Origin: Burkholderia ambifaria AMMD
Lineage (GTDB): Bacteria; Pseudomonadota; Gammaproteobacteria; Burkholderiales; Burkholderiaceae
Assembly (NCBI RefSeq): GCF_000203915.1
Contig: NC_008391.1
Location: 1,550,001 to 1,614,000, forward strand
Length of the DNA: 64,000 bases
Direction of reading: 5' to 3'
Shown here: positions 52,441 through 61,499 of the stretch, in pieces
Layout of the letters: the number at the start of each line of letters is the position of its first letter
How positions within the stretch are numbered: position 1 is the first letter of the stretch
The notes under the pieces: generated by a model
What the model saw: the letters and a program-made list of their open reading frames with translations, nothing else
The model's database searches: none
What the model was told of the DNA's origin: nothing
Made by a program: the position numbers and the translations under genes

Positions 52441-53074
52441 CACTTCCTCTTCAGGGACAGATTGATCGGTGCGGCGGCGACGCCGCCCGCGTGATTCGAT
52501 TGGAGCGCGTTCGCGCGCCTTGTGCAAGCGGATGCGCGCCCCGGCCGGCCCGACGCGCCGCGCGGCGCATCGCCCGCGCGCCGTCGCCGCAACCCCGGCC
52601 GACCGGCACGCCGTCGCCTCGCGACGCACGATCCATGAGGCACATTGTCGGTGGCCACAAGTCGGCCCGCTATTGATATTAACTCACGACTTCATTCCGA
52701 AAGCGCAACACCCTGGCGGGACGAATCCCCCGCTTTCCGTAACGGCATGAGACTTGTCCAAAGCCCGTGACGGGGCCGGCCGCCGCGTTGCCGGCCACCC
52801 CGACTTGATGACTATCCGGCATTACCCTGTGCGGAAATATCGTTTGCCGCGCGTGCTCGGGCCCCACACAATCGGGTCGCGTCGAAGTGCTCCGCACCCG
52901 GCGCGACGACGGCCGCCCGACATGCGGCCGGACGACAGACGAACGCGACGCGCATCGCGCCCCGCGGTTCGCCCGAACCGGGCCGCGCGGAACCGCCGCT
53001 GTCCGGCCGGCGGCCGGCGACGGGTGGCGCTTCGTGGCCAAAAACAATTCCGGAGACAGCGCCCAGCACCGCCC
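52441..53074. other. Long divergent promoter region, amaB and permease
   Basis: About 630 bp without a credible gene. The permease frame stays open back to 52754 but that part is Arg/Pro-rich and not permease-like. GCGGCG-GCGA-CGCCGC (about 52471-52486) could form a hairpin in the amaB leader; an AT-richer patch at 52674-52700 (ATTGATATTAACTCACG) is the best promoter-like stretch. No regulator-binding palindrome is clear. Confidence 0.45.
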
Positions 53075-54655
53075 ATGCATTCAGATGCCCGCCCCGATTC
53101 CCCTGCCCCGTCCGGCTCGCGTCCCGCGAAACCGTCCCTCCACCGCAGCCTGCAGGCGCGCCATCTGCGGATGATCGCGATCGGCGGCTCGATCGGCACC
53201 GGCCTGTTCGTCGCGTCCGGCGCATCGATTTCCCAGGCCGGCCCCGGCGGCGCGATCGTCGCGTACATGCTGATCGGCCTGATGGTCTACTTCCTGATGA
53301 CGAGCCTCGGCGAAATGGCCGCGTTCATGCCGGTGTCGGGCTCGTTCGCGACCTACGGCTCGAAGTTCGTCGACGAAGGCTTCGGCTTCGCGATCGGCTG
53401 GAACTACTGGTATAGCTGGGCCGTCACGCTCGCGGTCGAACTCGTCGCCGCGCAGCTCGTGATGCACTACTGGTTTCCGCACGTGCCGGGCGTCTGGTGG
53501 AGCGCGCTGTTTCTCACGCTGATCTTCGCGCTCAATGCGCTGTCGGTGCGCGGCTTCGGCGAAGCCGAATACTGGTTCGCGCTGATCAAGGTGCTGACCG
53601 TCGTCGCGTTCCTCGGCGTCGGCGTGATGATGATCTTCGGCATTCTGCAGGGCGGCCCGAGCGCGGGCTGGGCCAACTTCACGATCGGCGACGCGCCGTT
53701 CGCCGGTGGCCTGCCGGCATTGATGGGCGTCGCGATGATCGCGGGCTTCTCGTTCCAGGGCACCGAAATGATCGGCGTCGCGGCCGGCGAATCGGAGAAT
53801 CCGCGCACGACGATCCCGCGCGCGGTGAGCCAGATCTTCTGGCGCATCCTGCTGTTCTACGTGCTCGCGATCATCGTGATCGGCGTGCTGATTCCGTACA
53901 CCGACCCGAGCCTGTTGAAGAGCGACGTGACCGACATCGGCGTGAGCCCGTTCACGCTGGTGTTCCGCCACGCAGGCCTTGCGGTCGCGGCCGGCGTGAT
54001 GAACGCGGTGATCCTGACGGCCGTGCTGTCGGCCGGCAACTCGGGCATGTACGCGTCGACGCGAATGCTCTACAACCTCGCGGTCGAAGGCCGCGCGCCG
54101 AGGCTGTTCGCGAAGCTGTCGCCGGGCGGCGTGCCGCGCAATGCGCTGTACGCGACCACTGCAGTCGGCGCGCTCTGCTTCCTCACGTCGCTGTATGGTG
54201 ACAAGACGGTGTACCTGTGGTTGCTGAACACATCGGGCATGGCCGGCTTCATCACGTGGCTCGGCATCGCGATCAGCCACTACCGCTTCCGCAAGGGTCT
54301 GCTGAAGCAGGGCTACCGCCTCGACCAGCTGCCGTATCGCGCGAAGTGGTTCCCGTTCGGCCCGATCTTCGCGTTCGTGCTGTGCGCGGTCGTCGCGCTG
54401 GGGCAGGACTACCAGGCGTTCATGGGCAGCAAGATCGACTGGGCGAGCGTGGCCGCGACCTATATCGGCGTGCCGTTCTTCCTCGCGATCTGGCTCGGCT
54501 ATGCGCTGGTGCGCAAATGCCGCCTGGTGCGCTACGAGGACATGGAGATCGCGCCGTGGATCGAGCGCAACGCGACGCCCGACACCCCGGAGAAGGTCGA
54601 CGCCGGCTATCCGGCCTTTGTCGCCAGCCCGGCCAACCCGACGCCGGGCGCCTGA
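53075..54655 (+). CDS. APC family amino-acid permease, likely lysine/pipecolate
   Basis: Inner-membrane amino-acid:H+ symporter of 526 aa with 12 helices. The AAT-type opening RHLRMIAIGGSIGTGLFVASGASISQAGPGG (about 29-60), YFLMTSLGEMAAFMPVSGSFATYGSKFVDEGFGFAIGWNYWY (about 70-111) and GTEMIGVAAGESENPRTTIPRAV (about 228-250) are all intact and typical of LysP and related permeases. Start at ATG 53075, preceded by GGAGAC. It is followed 162 bp later by AmaA-like oxidase and is divergent from amaB, so basic amino acid or pipecolate import is the probable role. Confidence 0.87.
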   Translation: MHSDARPDSPAPSGSRPAKPSLHRSLQARHLRMIAIGGSIGTGLFVASGASISQAGPGGAIVAYMLIGLMVYFLMTSLGEMAAFMPVSGSFATYGSKFVDEGFGFAIGWNYWYSWAVTLAVELVAAQLVMHYWFPHVPGVWWSALFLTLIFALNALSVRGFGEAEYWFALIKVLTVVAFLGVGVMMIFGILQGGPSAGWANFTIGDAPFAGGLPALMGVAMIAGFSFQGTEMIGVAAGESENPRTTIPRAVSQIFWRILLFYVLAIIVIGVLIPYTDPSLLKSDVTDIGVSPFTLVFRHAGLAVAAGVMNAVILTAVLSAGNSGMYASTRMLYNLAVEGRAPRLFAKLSPGGVPRNALYATTAVGALCFLTSLYGDKTVYLWLLNTSGMAGFITWLGIAISHYRFRKGLLKQGYRLDQLPYRAKWFPFGPIFAFVLCAVVALGQDYQAFMGSKIDWASVAATYIGVPFFLAIWLGYALVRKCRLVRYEDMEIAPWIERNATPDTPEKVDAGYPAFVASPANPTPGA

Positions 54656-54692
54656 CGTCCGGTAAGCCCGGCGAGCCCGGTCATTCCGGTAA

Positions 54693-54728
54693 CGCAGCGG
54701 CCGCCGCCCGCGCGCGACGGCCGCTGCG
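54693..54728 (+). terminator. Hairpin after the permease gene
   Basis: CGCAGCGGCCG (54693-54703) pairs with CGGCCGCTGCG (54718-54728) over 11 bases around a 14-base loop, 38 bp after the permease stop. No T-run follows (CTGAAAACC), so it may attenuate rather than end transcription. Confidence 0.45.
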
Positions 54729-54817
54729 CTGAAAACCCCATTCGACGCGGCGCGCGCGTTCAGGCAAGATCGACGCGCGCCGCCTGTTTTTCCGCCGTTA
54801 CGAGTCACCGAAACCGC

Positions 54818-56086
54818 ATGCAGAATTTCTACGAAGCCACCGTTACCCGCCAGCCCTACCCGCAACTGACCGGCCCGATCGATACGCAGGTCTGCATCGT
54901 CGGCGGCGGCCTCGCCGGCCTGTGCACCGCGCTCGGTCTCGTCGAGCGCGGCGTGCAGGATGTCGTCGTGCTCGACGGCGAACGGGTCGGCTTCGGCGCG
55001 TCGGGCCGCAACGGCGGCTTCGTGTTCGGCGGCTACAGCCTCGACAACGCGGACCTGCTGCGCGCGCTCGGCCGCGACGAAGGCCGTCGCCTGTACCGGC
55101 TCACCGTCGATGCGGTCGAGCTGATCCGCGCGCGGATCGCCCGCTACGGCATCGACTGCGACATCGTCGACGAGGGCGTGATGCTCGCGAACTGGTTCGA
55201 CGATCCGTCGCGGCTCGACAGCGTGCGCACGCTGATGAAGCAGGAATTCAACGTCGACTGGGAACCCGTCGCGACGGACGCGCTGCGCGCGCGGCTGAAG
55301 ACGCAGCGCTATCACGGCGGCCTGTTCGAGCCGAACGCGTTCCACTTCCATCCGCTCAAGTACGTGCTCGGCGTCGCGGCGGCCGCGTCGCGCGGCGGCG
55401 CGCGCGTGTACGAACGCTCGGCTGCGCTCGGCATCGCGCGCGAAGGCGCCGGCTACGTCGTGCGCACGGCGCAGGGCACGGTGCGTGCGAAGGACGTCGT
55501 GTTCGCCGGCGGCGGTTATGCGCGCGGCGTGTCGCCGCGCATCGAGCGCGCGGTGCTGCCGATCGCGACCTACGTGATCGCGACCGAGCCGCTCGGCACG
55601 CGGCTGCCGGACGCGATCGATGCGCCGTACGCGATCTACGACACGCGTTTCGCGTTCGACTACTACCGTCCGCTGAAGGACACGCGGATTCTGTGGGGCG
55701 GCCGCATCTCGGTGCTCGACCGCGGCCCCGACGCGATCGCGCGGCTGCTGCGGCGCGACCTGCTGCGCGTGTATCCGCAACTCGACGGCGTGAAGGTCGA
55801 ATACGCGTGGGGCGGGCTGATGAGCTACGCGCGGCACAAGATGCCGCAGATCGGGCGCGACGCGGACGGCGTGTGGCACGCGATCGCGTTCGGCGGCCAC
55901 GGGATGGCGCCGACCACCGTCGCCGGAGAAGCGCTCGCCGCCGCGCTGGCCGGCGAGCGGCCGGTGCCGGAAGGCTTCGCCGCGTTCGGCCTCACGCGCA
56001 CGTTCGGGCTCGCGGGCCTCGCCGCCGCGCAGCTCACGTACACCGCGTATCAGGCCCGCGACGCACTCGCGTCGTGCCGGCGCTGA
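54818..56086 (+). CDS. amaA: FAD-dependent amine oxidoreductase, likely L-pipecolate oxidase
   Basis: DAO-family flavoenzyme of 422 aa. The dinucleotide motif VCIVGGGLAGLCTALGLVERG (about 26-46) is followed by ERVGFGASGRNGGFVFGGYS and the C-terminal GGHGMAPTTVAGEALAAALAG FAD-binding block (about 366-386). Pseudomonas AmaA has this architecture and about this length and converts L-pipecolate to piperideine-6-carboxylate. AmaB next door would take the next step, supporting the assignment over other DAO-family enzymes such as gamma-glutamylputrescine oxidase. Confidence 0.82.
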   Translation: MQNFYEATVTRQPYPQLTGPIDTQVCIVGGGLAGLCTALGLVERGVQDVVVLDGERVGFGASGRNGGFVFGGYSLDNADLLRALGRDEGRRLYRLTVDAVELIRARIARYGIDCDIVDEGVMLANWFDDPSRLDSVRTLMKQEFNVDWEPVATDALRARLKTQRYHGGLFEPNAFHFHPLKYVLGVAAAASRGGARVYERSAALGIAREGAGYVVRTAQGTVRAKDVVFAGGGYARGVSPRIERAVLPIATYVIATEPLGTRLPDAIDAPYAIYDTRFAFDYYRPLKDTRILWGGRISVLDRGPDAIARLLRRDLLRVYPQLDGVKVEYAWGGLMSYARHKMPQIGRDADGVWHAIAFGGHGMAPTTVAGEALAAALAGERPVPEGFAAFGLTRTFGLAGLAAAQLTYTAYQARDALASCRR

Positions 56087-56204
56087 ACCGCCGCGGCGGC
56101 GGCCGAAACCGCGCCGTCGATTAGAGCGGCGAGTCGGCAGGATGGCGATTTCCTGCATGCTAGAATGATTTTTTCATGCCGCCGCGAACGCACAACAAAG
56201 TCAC

Positions 56205-56879
56205 ATGAAAGCTGCAAGCAAGGCCGTCACGTCCGAAAGCCGCGCGCTTGCGACCGATGCGCGGCGCAAATACGATCCCGAGCAAACCAAGCGCAACATC
56301 CTGGACGTCGCCACGCAGGAGTTCTCCGCGATGGGCCTCGCCGGTGCGCGCGTCGACGCGATCGCCGAGCGTACGAACACGACGAAGCGCATGCTCTACT
56401 ACTACTTCGAAAGCAAGGAAGGCCTGTACGAGGCCGTGCTGGAGAAGGTGTACGGCGACATCCGCGCGCTCGAGCAGGAACTGCACGTCGGCGACATGGA
56501 GCCGCGCGAAGGCATGCGCCGGCTCGTCGAATTCACGTTCGACTATCACGACAAGCATCGCGATTTCGTGCGCCTCGTGTCGATCGAGAACATCCACGGC
56601 GCGAAGTATCTCGAACAGCTGAAGTCGTTCAAGAACCGCAACGTCAGCATCATCAAGACGCTCGAGGAACTGCTCGAGCGCGGCGCCGCGAGCGGCGCGT
56701 TCCGCAAGGACATCGACGCGTTCGACCTGCACCTGCTGATCAGCTCGTTCTGCTTCCACCGCGTGTCGAACCGCTACACGTTCGGCGCCGCGTTCGGCCG
56801 CGATCCGTCGGCGCCGCGGTTGCGCGCGCGGCATCGCGAGACTATCGCCGACTCGGTGCTGCGCTACGTCGCCGCGTAG
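56205..56879 (+). CDS. TetR family regulator
   Basis: Regulator of 224 aa. Helix-turn-helix about 26-75 (QTKRNILDVATQEFSAMGLAGARVDAIAERTNTTKRMLYYYFESKEGLYEAV) and a C-terminal domain of the TetR_C_17-like sort (KHRDFVRLVSIENIHGAKYLEQLKSF). It follows amaA by 118 bp in the same direction with its own AT-rich promoter (GCATGC-N14-GCATG-like repeat, 56155-56179), so it may regulate the pipecolate genes but could be independent. Confidence 0.85.
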   Translation: MKAASKAVTSESRALATDARRKYDPEQTKRNILDVATQEFSAMGLAGARVDAIAERTNTTKRMLYYYFESKEGLYEAVLEKVYGDIRALEQELHVGDMEPREGMRRLVEFTFDYHDKHRDFVRLVSIENIHGAKYLEQLKSFKNRNVSIIKTLEELLERGAASGAFRKDIDAFDLHLLISSFCFHRVSNRYTFGAAFGRDPSAPRLRARHRETIADSVLRYVAA

Positions 56880-56949
56880 TCGCGCCGCGCGCATCTGCGC
56901 GATTCCACCCGAAAGCCGAACGACATCACGACGCGTGCAACCGGCATGA

Positions 56950-56974
56950 GCCGGAAGCACGTCGCGCTTCCGGC
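56950..56974. terminator. Hairpin between TetR and phospholipase D-like genes
   Basis: GCCGGAAGC (56950-56958) and GCTTCCGGC (56966-56974) form a 9-base perfect stem with a 7-base loop between convergent genes; a bidirectional terminator is likely. No T-run. Confidence 0.55.
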
Positions 56975-57007
56975 CGAGCGCATGCGTCATGCCCCACGCA
57001 TCGCGCG

Positions 57008-58789
57008 TCAGTCCGTCGGCGCAGTCGACGCCAGCGCGATCCGCGCCTTCTCTTCCGGGCTCCCCGCCACGTAATACTTCTTCGCCCAGCTCGAATCCGG
57101 CGCGAGCGCGAGTTGCCGATGCGAACCGGCGCCGTGCCGTTTCGTCTCGATCGCCAGCGCCCGCGCGCGATAGTGCTCGTAGAGCCGCAGGAATTCCGCG
57201 AGATAGATCGCGGCGATCCGCGTGTCGCGAATCTCGAGCAGGTTCTCGTCGTTGTACTGCTCGGAATTGCGGCTCATGTTCGCCGAGCCCGTATAGACGA
57301 TCGGGTTCGCGCCTTCCGCATCGATCACGATGAATTTGTGGTGGATCACGACCGGCGGATAGGCGGGCGCCGGTTCGCCCGGAAAGAGGCGCAGCTCCGG
57401 CTCGAAACCCTGCGGCACCGTTGCCGGTGAGAAATATGCGGCATCGATCACGTCGCGACGATCGCGCTGGCGATGGTAAAGCTCGAGGTTCGCGAGCGTC
57501 GCCGCATCGAGCGACTGGCCGTCGTGCTGCGCGGCATCGGCCTTCGTCGCGCTGCCGGCGCTGATGCGGTTCACCAGGCCGAACATCATCAGGCCGCGGT
57601 CGCCGGCCGCGAAGCATGCGTCGCGCAGCGCCGCGTCGGTCGGCATGAACAGGCAGAACGACACCGAATGCTTCGCGGCCGCGATCGCGGCGACGATCGT
57701 ATCGATCTCGGTGCGCTCCCCCGCCGGCTCCGGCGAAAACGCGACGCGCACCTGCGCGCTGCCCACCGTCAACGGCGCCGACCAGCCCGACGACAGCCGC
57801 GCCGTCTCCGCGATCGACGGATTCGCGGCCAGCGCATGCGCGCGCTCGTTGTACAGCGCGGCGAGCGCCGGCGAATCGAATGCGTGCAGCACGTTGGCCT
57901 GTTCCGTCAGCCCTTCGGTCGTGAAGTTCGCGGAGCCGGTCAGCACGCGCGCGGGCATCGCATTCCCCGGCGCGTCGGTCACGATGAACTTGTCGTGCAT
58001 GATGCGCGTGCGGTCGCGCGGCGCCAGCGTCGCGAGGCCCTGCAGCGCGTCGACGGCCGGCTGGTTCGGCGACGGCAGCGCCGGCTTGCCCTTGCGCGCG
58101 GTCGTGTGCGCGTCGTAGACGATCGCGAGCGACGCTTCGCCGTGCCGGCGTCCGAACGCCTCGAATGCCGGCAGCGCCCACCGCGGGTCCGTCAGGTGAT
58201 AGACGGCCGACACCGCGCGCGACGCGGGGTCGAGCATCTCCGCGAACACCTGCTCCATGTCGTTCGCGAGCCACGTGCGCAACTTCAGCGCCTGCGCGTC
58301 ACTCGGCGCGGCGCCCGGCGCGAGACCCAGCGCCGCGACCTGCTTCGCGAACGCCTGCGAGCTCACCACCGCGCGGTTGAACCAGGTGCCGATCCCGTCG
58401 ACGCTATGCGCGGGCAGCACGACATCGCACACGCCGGCCTCCGCATCGAGCACCTGCAGGTTCGCCGGCGTGCCGACGACGGGAAAGACGTCATAGCGGA
58501 ACGACGCATCGCGATCCGGCGGATCGATGCGCGCATCCCACCACATGAATTTCTGGATCGGCGCCTGGTCGGTCGGCGCGTCGCCCTGCGTGTCGGCGGC
58601 CGGGCCGTCGAACGTCAGCCGGTTCGGCAGCCAGCTGTTCGGCGCCCGCATCTTGCCGTCGGCCGACCAGAAGCCCGGCGTACGCCGGATTGCGAAGCCG
58701 AGGAAATCGGCGCGCGACGCCGCCTCCGGCCAGTCGAAGGCCAGCAGGACCAGGGTGGGGGAAAGATAGCTGCGTACGCTGACGGTCAT
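57008..58789 (-). CDS. Phospholipase D-like protein with two HKD motifs
   Basis: Protein of 593 aa without a signal peptide. Two PLD half-sites are complete: H265-D-K267...D272 (MHDKFIVTD, followed by RVLTGSANFT) and H483-H-K485...D490 (HHKFIVID, followed by IVYTGSANMS). The N-terminal 250 residues are unassigned (YLSPTLVLLAFDWPEAA, FMWWDARIDPPDRDASFRYDVFPVVGTP, which looks like a beta-rich module). It may be a phospholipase, nuclease or toxin-like hydrolase; nothing beside it (immunity gene, secretion gene) argues for one. The DeoR regulator lies 111 bp upstream on the same strand. Confidence 0.78.
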   Translation of the reverse strand: MTVSVRSYLSPTLVLLAFDWPEAASRADFLGFAIRRTPGFWSADGKMRAPNSWLPNRLTFDGPAADTQGDAPTDQAPIQKFMWWDARIDPPDRDASFRYDVFPVVGTPANLQVLDAEAGVCDVVLPAHSVDGIGTWFNRAVVSSQAFAKQVAALGLAPGAAPSDAQALKLRTWLANDMEQVFAEMLDPASRAVSAVYHLTDPRWALPAFEAFGRRHGEASLAIVYDAHTTARKGKPALPSPNQPAVDALQGLATLAPRDRTRIMHDKFIVTDAPGNAMPARVLTGSANFTTEGLTEQANVLHAFDSPALAALYNERAHALAANPSIAETARLSSGWSAPLTVGSAQVRVAFSPEPAGERTEIDTIVAAIAAAKHSVSFCLFMPTDAALRDACFAAGDRGLMMFGLVNRISAGSATKADAAQHDGQSLDAATLANLELYHRQRDRRDVIDAAYFSPATVPQGFEPELRLFPGEPAPAYPPVVIHHKFIVIDAEGANPIVYTGSANMSRNSEQYNDENLLEIRDTRIAAIYLAEFLRLYEHYRARALAIETKRHGAGSHRQLALAPDSSWAKKYYVAGSPEEKARIALASTAPTD

Positions 58790-58900
58790 TCGTGCTCCTG
58801 GCGTTTCGGCCGAAAGAGAGGAATGGGTCAGTGTTGACGGCGGTTCTTCCCGGGCGATGACCGTTCGATGAACCTTGTATGTCGGGCCCGCGTCAGTCGG

Positions 58901-59701
58901 TCAGTCGCACACGAGCAGCTCGATGCCGCGTGCGGCCAGCGCGCGGCGCACGGCCTTGTCGGGCATGCGCTCGGTGACGAGGTAGCGCGCGGCCGCCGTG
59001 CCGTTGATCCGCACCGGCGTCACGCGGCCGAACTTCGAATGATCGGCGACGATGATCGCCGTGCCGGCCGCCGCGATCATCCGGCTGCGCACTTCGGCGG
59101 CGAGCCGCGAGTAGTCGGTGCAGTCGCCGTCGGCCGTGATGCCGCCCGCACCGACGAACGCGAAATCGACGTGGTATTGCGCGAGCTGCTGGATCGTATC
59201 GAGCCCGAACGTCGCGTCCTCGTCGTCGGACAGTTCGCCGCCGAGCAGCGTCACGCGATTGCCGTTGCGGCGCGCGAGCACGAACGCGGTGCGCCAGTCG
59301 TTCGTATAGATCGACAGCCGGTGCCGGTCGGCCAGCGCGAGCGCCACCGCATGCGGCGTGCTGCCCGAGTCGATCAGCACCGAGGCATCGTCGGGCACGA
59401 ATTCGGCCGCGCGTCGGCCGATCGTGCGCTTCGCTTCGGCGTTCGCCGCTTCACGCTCGGACAAGCTCGGCTCGCGGCGGTCCGCCGCCAGCGCGCCGCC
59501 GTGCGTCATCACGAGCAGGCCGCGCGCCGCGAGTGCGTTCAGGTCGCGCCGCACGGTCTCGCGCGACACGTCGAGCGAGCGCACGAGTTCGGCAACCGAC
59601 AGCGCGCCCGAGCGGCCGAGCTCCGACAGAATGTATTGATGACGTTGTTCCGCCAGCATCGCAATGCGCCCGAGGCGACTCGTAATGGGTAAGCCAGCCA
59701 T
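58901..59701 (-). CDS. DeoR/GlpR family transcriptional regulator
   Basis: Regulator of 266 aa. N-terminal DeoR HTH about 15-70 (LAEQRHQYILSELGRSGALSVAELVRSLDVSRETVRRDLNALAARGLLVMTHGGAL) and a C-terminal sugar-phosphate sensor domain with VLIDSGSTPHAVALAL (about 107-122), LGGELSDDEDATFGLDTIQ, and IVADHSKFGR (about 216-225), where the Lys/Arg bind phosphosugar. Start at 59701 is the longest; ATG 59659 (MLAEQRHQ) is closer to the usual DeoR N-terminus and may be the true one. No sugar-metabolic gene adjoins it. Confidence 0.85.
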   Translation of the reverse strand: MAGLPITSRLGRIAMLAEQRHQYILSELGRSGALSVAELVRSLDVSRETVRRDLNALAARGLLVMTHGGALAADRREPSLSEREAANAEAKRTIGRRAAEFVPDDASVLIDSGSTPHAVALALADRHRLSIYTNDWRTAFVLARRNGNRVTLLGGELSDDEDATFGLDTIQQLAQYHVDFAFVGAGGITADGDCTDYSRLAAEVRSRMIAAAGTAIIVADHSKFGRVTPVRINGTAAARYLVTERMPDKAVRRALAARGIELLVCD

Positions 59702-59864
59702 TGTATTACGGCCGTTTGACTGTCATTTGACGGCGCCGCGTCCGGCAGCGGCCGCGTTTCACGCCAGCGAAATTCTGTATTGCCGGATGCGCGCGAATCG
59801 GCGCGGCAAGCGGTTGCTACACTTTGCGCTTCGCCTAACGACAGACCATCAAGGGGCTTGCGCA

Positions 59865-60050
59865 ATGTATCGCAAAGGCAGTGTGCTCGAAATCCAGTTT
59901 TCGCCGGAACGACTCAACGACGGGGCCGGCGATCCGTACTGGATCGACCTGACGCTCGACGAAGCGCGCCGGCTGTACGAACAACTCGCCGCGCGCTTCG
60001 CGACCGACGCGCGCGCCAACCAGCCGCTCGACACGTTCTCGCTCGATTGA
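59865..60050 (+). CDS. Small hypothetical protein, 61 aa
   Basis: Short protein starting MYRKGSVLEIQFSPERLNDG and ending NQPLDTFSLD, with a central PYWIDLTLDEARRLYEQLAARFA amphipathic helix. Codon use fits the neighbourhood, and the start has AAGGGGC upstream with a promoter-like TTGCTACACTTTGCG about 50 bp before it. No family recognised; the frame continues upstream to 59664 but lacks protein character there. Small helical proteins of this size are often conserved in Burkholderia. Confidence 0.65.
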   Translation: MYRKGSVLEIQFSPERLNDGAGDPYWIDLTLDEARRLYEQLAARFATDARANQPLDTFSLD

Positions 60051-60412
60051 CCTCCGTTTCTTTGCCCGCGCCACGGTTCGCTTTCATGCGGCGGCCCTTT
60101 CGCCCGGCCGGGTAATAACCGGACGGCTGGCTCGACGAATCTCCGTTCCTTTGCCCGCGCCACGGCGCGCTTTCATGCGGCGGCCCTTTCAGCCGGCCCG
60201 CCGCTGATCGAACGGCCGGCACGCTAGCGCGCGCTTGCGACGCATCGCGTCCGCGGCCGCAGCTTGCACCGCAGCAGCGGCGCGGCCCATGGCCGCTGCA
60301 TGCATCCCGCACGCGCGACGCCCGAGTGCAGAATCCGACAAGACGGCGGCACCGCTTCATCCGATACTGACCGACTTCACGATTCGTCCGGCCGTATCGC
60401 GGCCCGCCACGC
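60051..60412. other. Intergenic region with direct repeats
   Basis: About 360 bp without a credible gene, between the 61-aa protein and the EamA transporter. It contains the 60-bp direct repeat pair described separately and a C/G-rich stretch at 60230-60330. No terminator with a T-run is visible. Confidence 0.5.
60052..60200. repeat. Direct repeat of about 60 bp, two copies
   Basis: Copy 1 is 60052-60111 and copy 2 is 60141-60200, 89 bp apart. Both contain TTTGCCCGCGCCACGG, then GCGCTTTCATGCGGCGGCC or TTCGCTTTCATGCGGCGGCC, and CCTTTC. They differ at only a handful of positions. Neither copy lies in a gene. Confidence 0.75.
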
Positions 60413-61282
60413 ATGTTTACCTCGCTCGTCGCCGCGGCTTTCGTCGCGCTGTGGTCCACCGGCTTCATCGTCGCCCGGGCAATCAAGCCCTACGCCGATC
60501 CGAACCTGTTCCTGCTTGCGCGTTTCGCCGGCACGGCCGCGCTGTTCGGCGCGGTCGCCCTCGTCGCGCGCGCGCCGTGGCCGGCCCGCCGCGAATGGCC
60601 GCGCCACCTGATCGCCGGCGCGCTGCTGCAGGGCGTCTATCTCGGCGCCAGCTACTGGGCCGTCGCGCAAGGGCTGAATGCGGGCGTGATGGCGCTGCTC
60701 GGCGCGCTGCAGCCGCTCGCCACCGCCGTGCTCGCCGTGCCGCTGTTCAACGAGCGACTGCCCGCGCGCGGCTGGCTCGGGATGGCGCTCGGGCTTGCCG
60801 GCGTGGCGCTTGTGCTCGCGCCGAAGGTCGCGGGCGGCGTCGCGCCGCCGCCGGGCGCCGCGCCCGCGTGGTTCGTCGTGACCGTATCGATCCTGGCGGT
60901 CGGCTCGATCACCGCCGGCTCGCTGTACCAGAAGGGCAAGCTCGCGCAGAACGACCTGCGCACGGCCGTCGCCGTGCAGAACCTCGGCGCGGCGATCGTC
61001 GCGGCCGTCTTCGTCGTGCTGCTGCATGAAACGCGCTGGATCGGCGCGCCGGCGCTGTGGATCTCGCTCGTGTGGGGCGTCGTGTTCCTGTCCGGCGGCG
61101 CGGTCACGATGCTGATGTGGATGCTGCGGCGGGGCAACGCGGCGCGCGCAACGTCGCTGCTGTTCCTCGCGCCGCCGCTCGCCGCGCTGCAGGGCTACCT
61201 GCTGTTCGGCGAAACGCTCGCGACCGTCCAACTCGGCGGCTTCGCACTTGCGCTGGTCGGTGTCGTGCTCGCGCGGCGCTAA
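60413..61282 (+). CDS. EamA/DMT family transporter
   Basis: Inner-membrane transporter of 289 aa with ten predicted helices in two EamA repeats. [33 protein letters not shown] (about 6-38), with the [23 protein letters not shown] segment (about 96-118) ending repeat 1 and [17 protein letters not shown] (about 253-269) ending repeat 2. Members export amino acids or other metabolites; substrate unknown. Probably a single gene, as NAD synthetase follows after 217 bp. Confidence 0.87.
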   Translation: MFTSLVAAAFVALWSTGFIVARAIKPYADPNLFLLARFAGTAALFGAVALVARAPWPARREWPRHLIAGALLQGVYLGASYWAVAQGLNAGVMALLGALQPLATAVLAVPLFNERLPARGWLGMALGLAGVALVLAPKVAGGVAPPPGAAPAWFVVTVSILAVGSITAGSLYQKGKLAQNDLRTAVAVQNLGAAIVAAVFVVLLHETRWIGAPALWISLVWGVVFLSGGAVTMLMWMLRRGNAARATSLLFLAPPLAALQGYLLFGETLATVQLGGFALALVGVVLARR

Positions 61283-61499
61283 CGCAGGCGGTCAGGCGAC
61301 AGGAAACGCCGTCCCACCCCGCATCGAAACGAAGCATCCGCCGGCACGCCAGCGTGCACCGCCGCGCACGCTGCACCATGACGATGCACCGCGTCTCGCC
61401 GATGCAACGCGAAGCCGCCGGATCGCATGCCCGGCGCGGCGCCGCGCCGCGATTGCGCTTATGATGGGCGCCTCGCATTTCGTTCCGGAACCACCCCTC

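Noticed and set aside
52754..53074. N-terminal extension of the amino-acid permease
   Set aside because: 107 Arg-rich residues with no membrane or permease features, before a start with GGAGAC.
53081..56158. Very long antisense frame (1025 codons) opposite the permease and AmaA
   Set aside because: High-GC shadow of two genes with clear motifs; composition is His/Arg/Glu-rich with no domain pattern.
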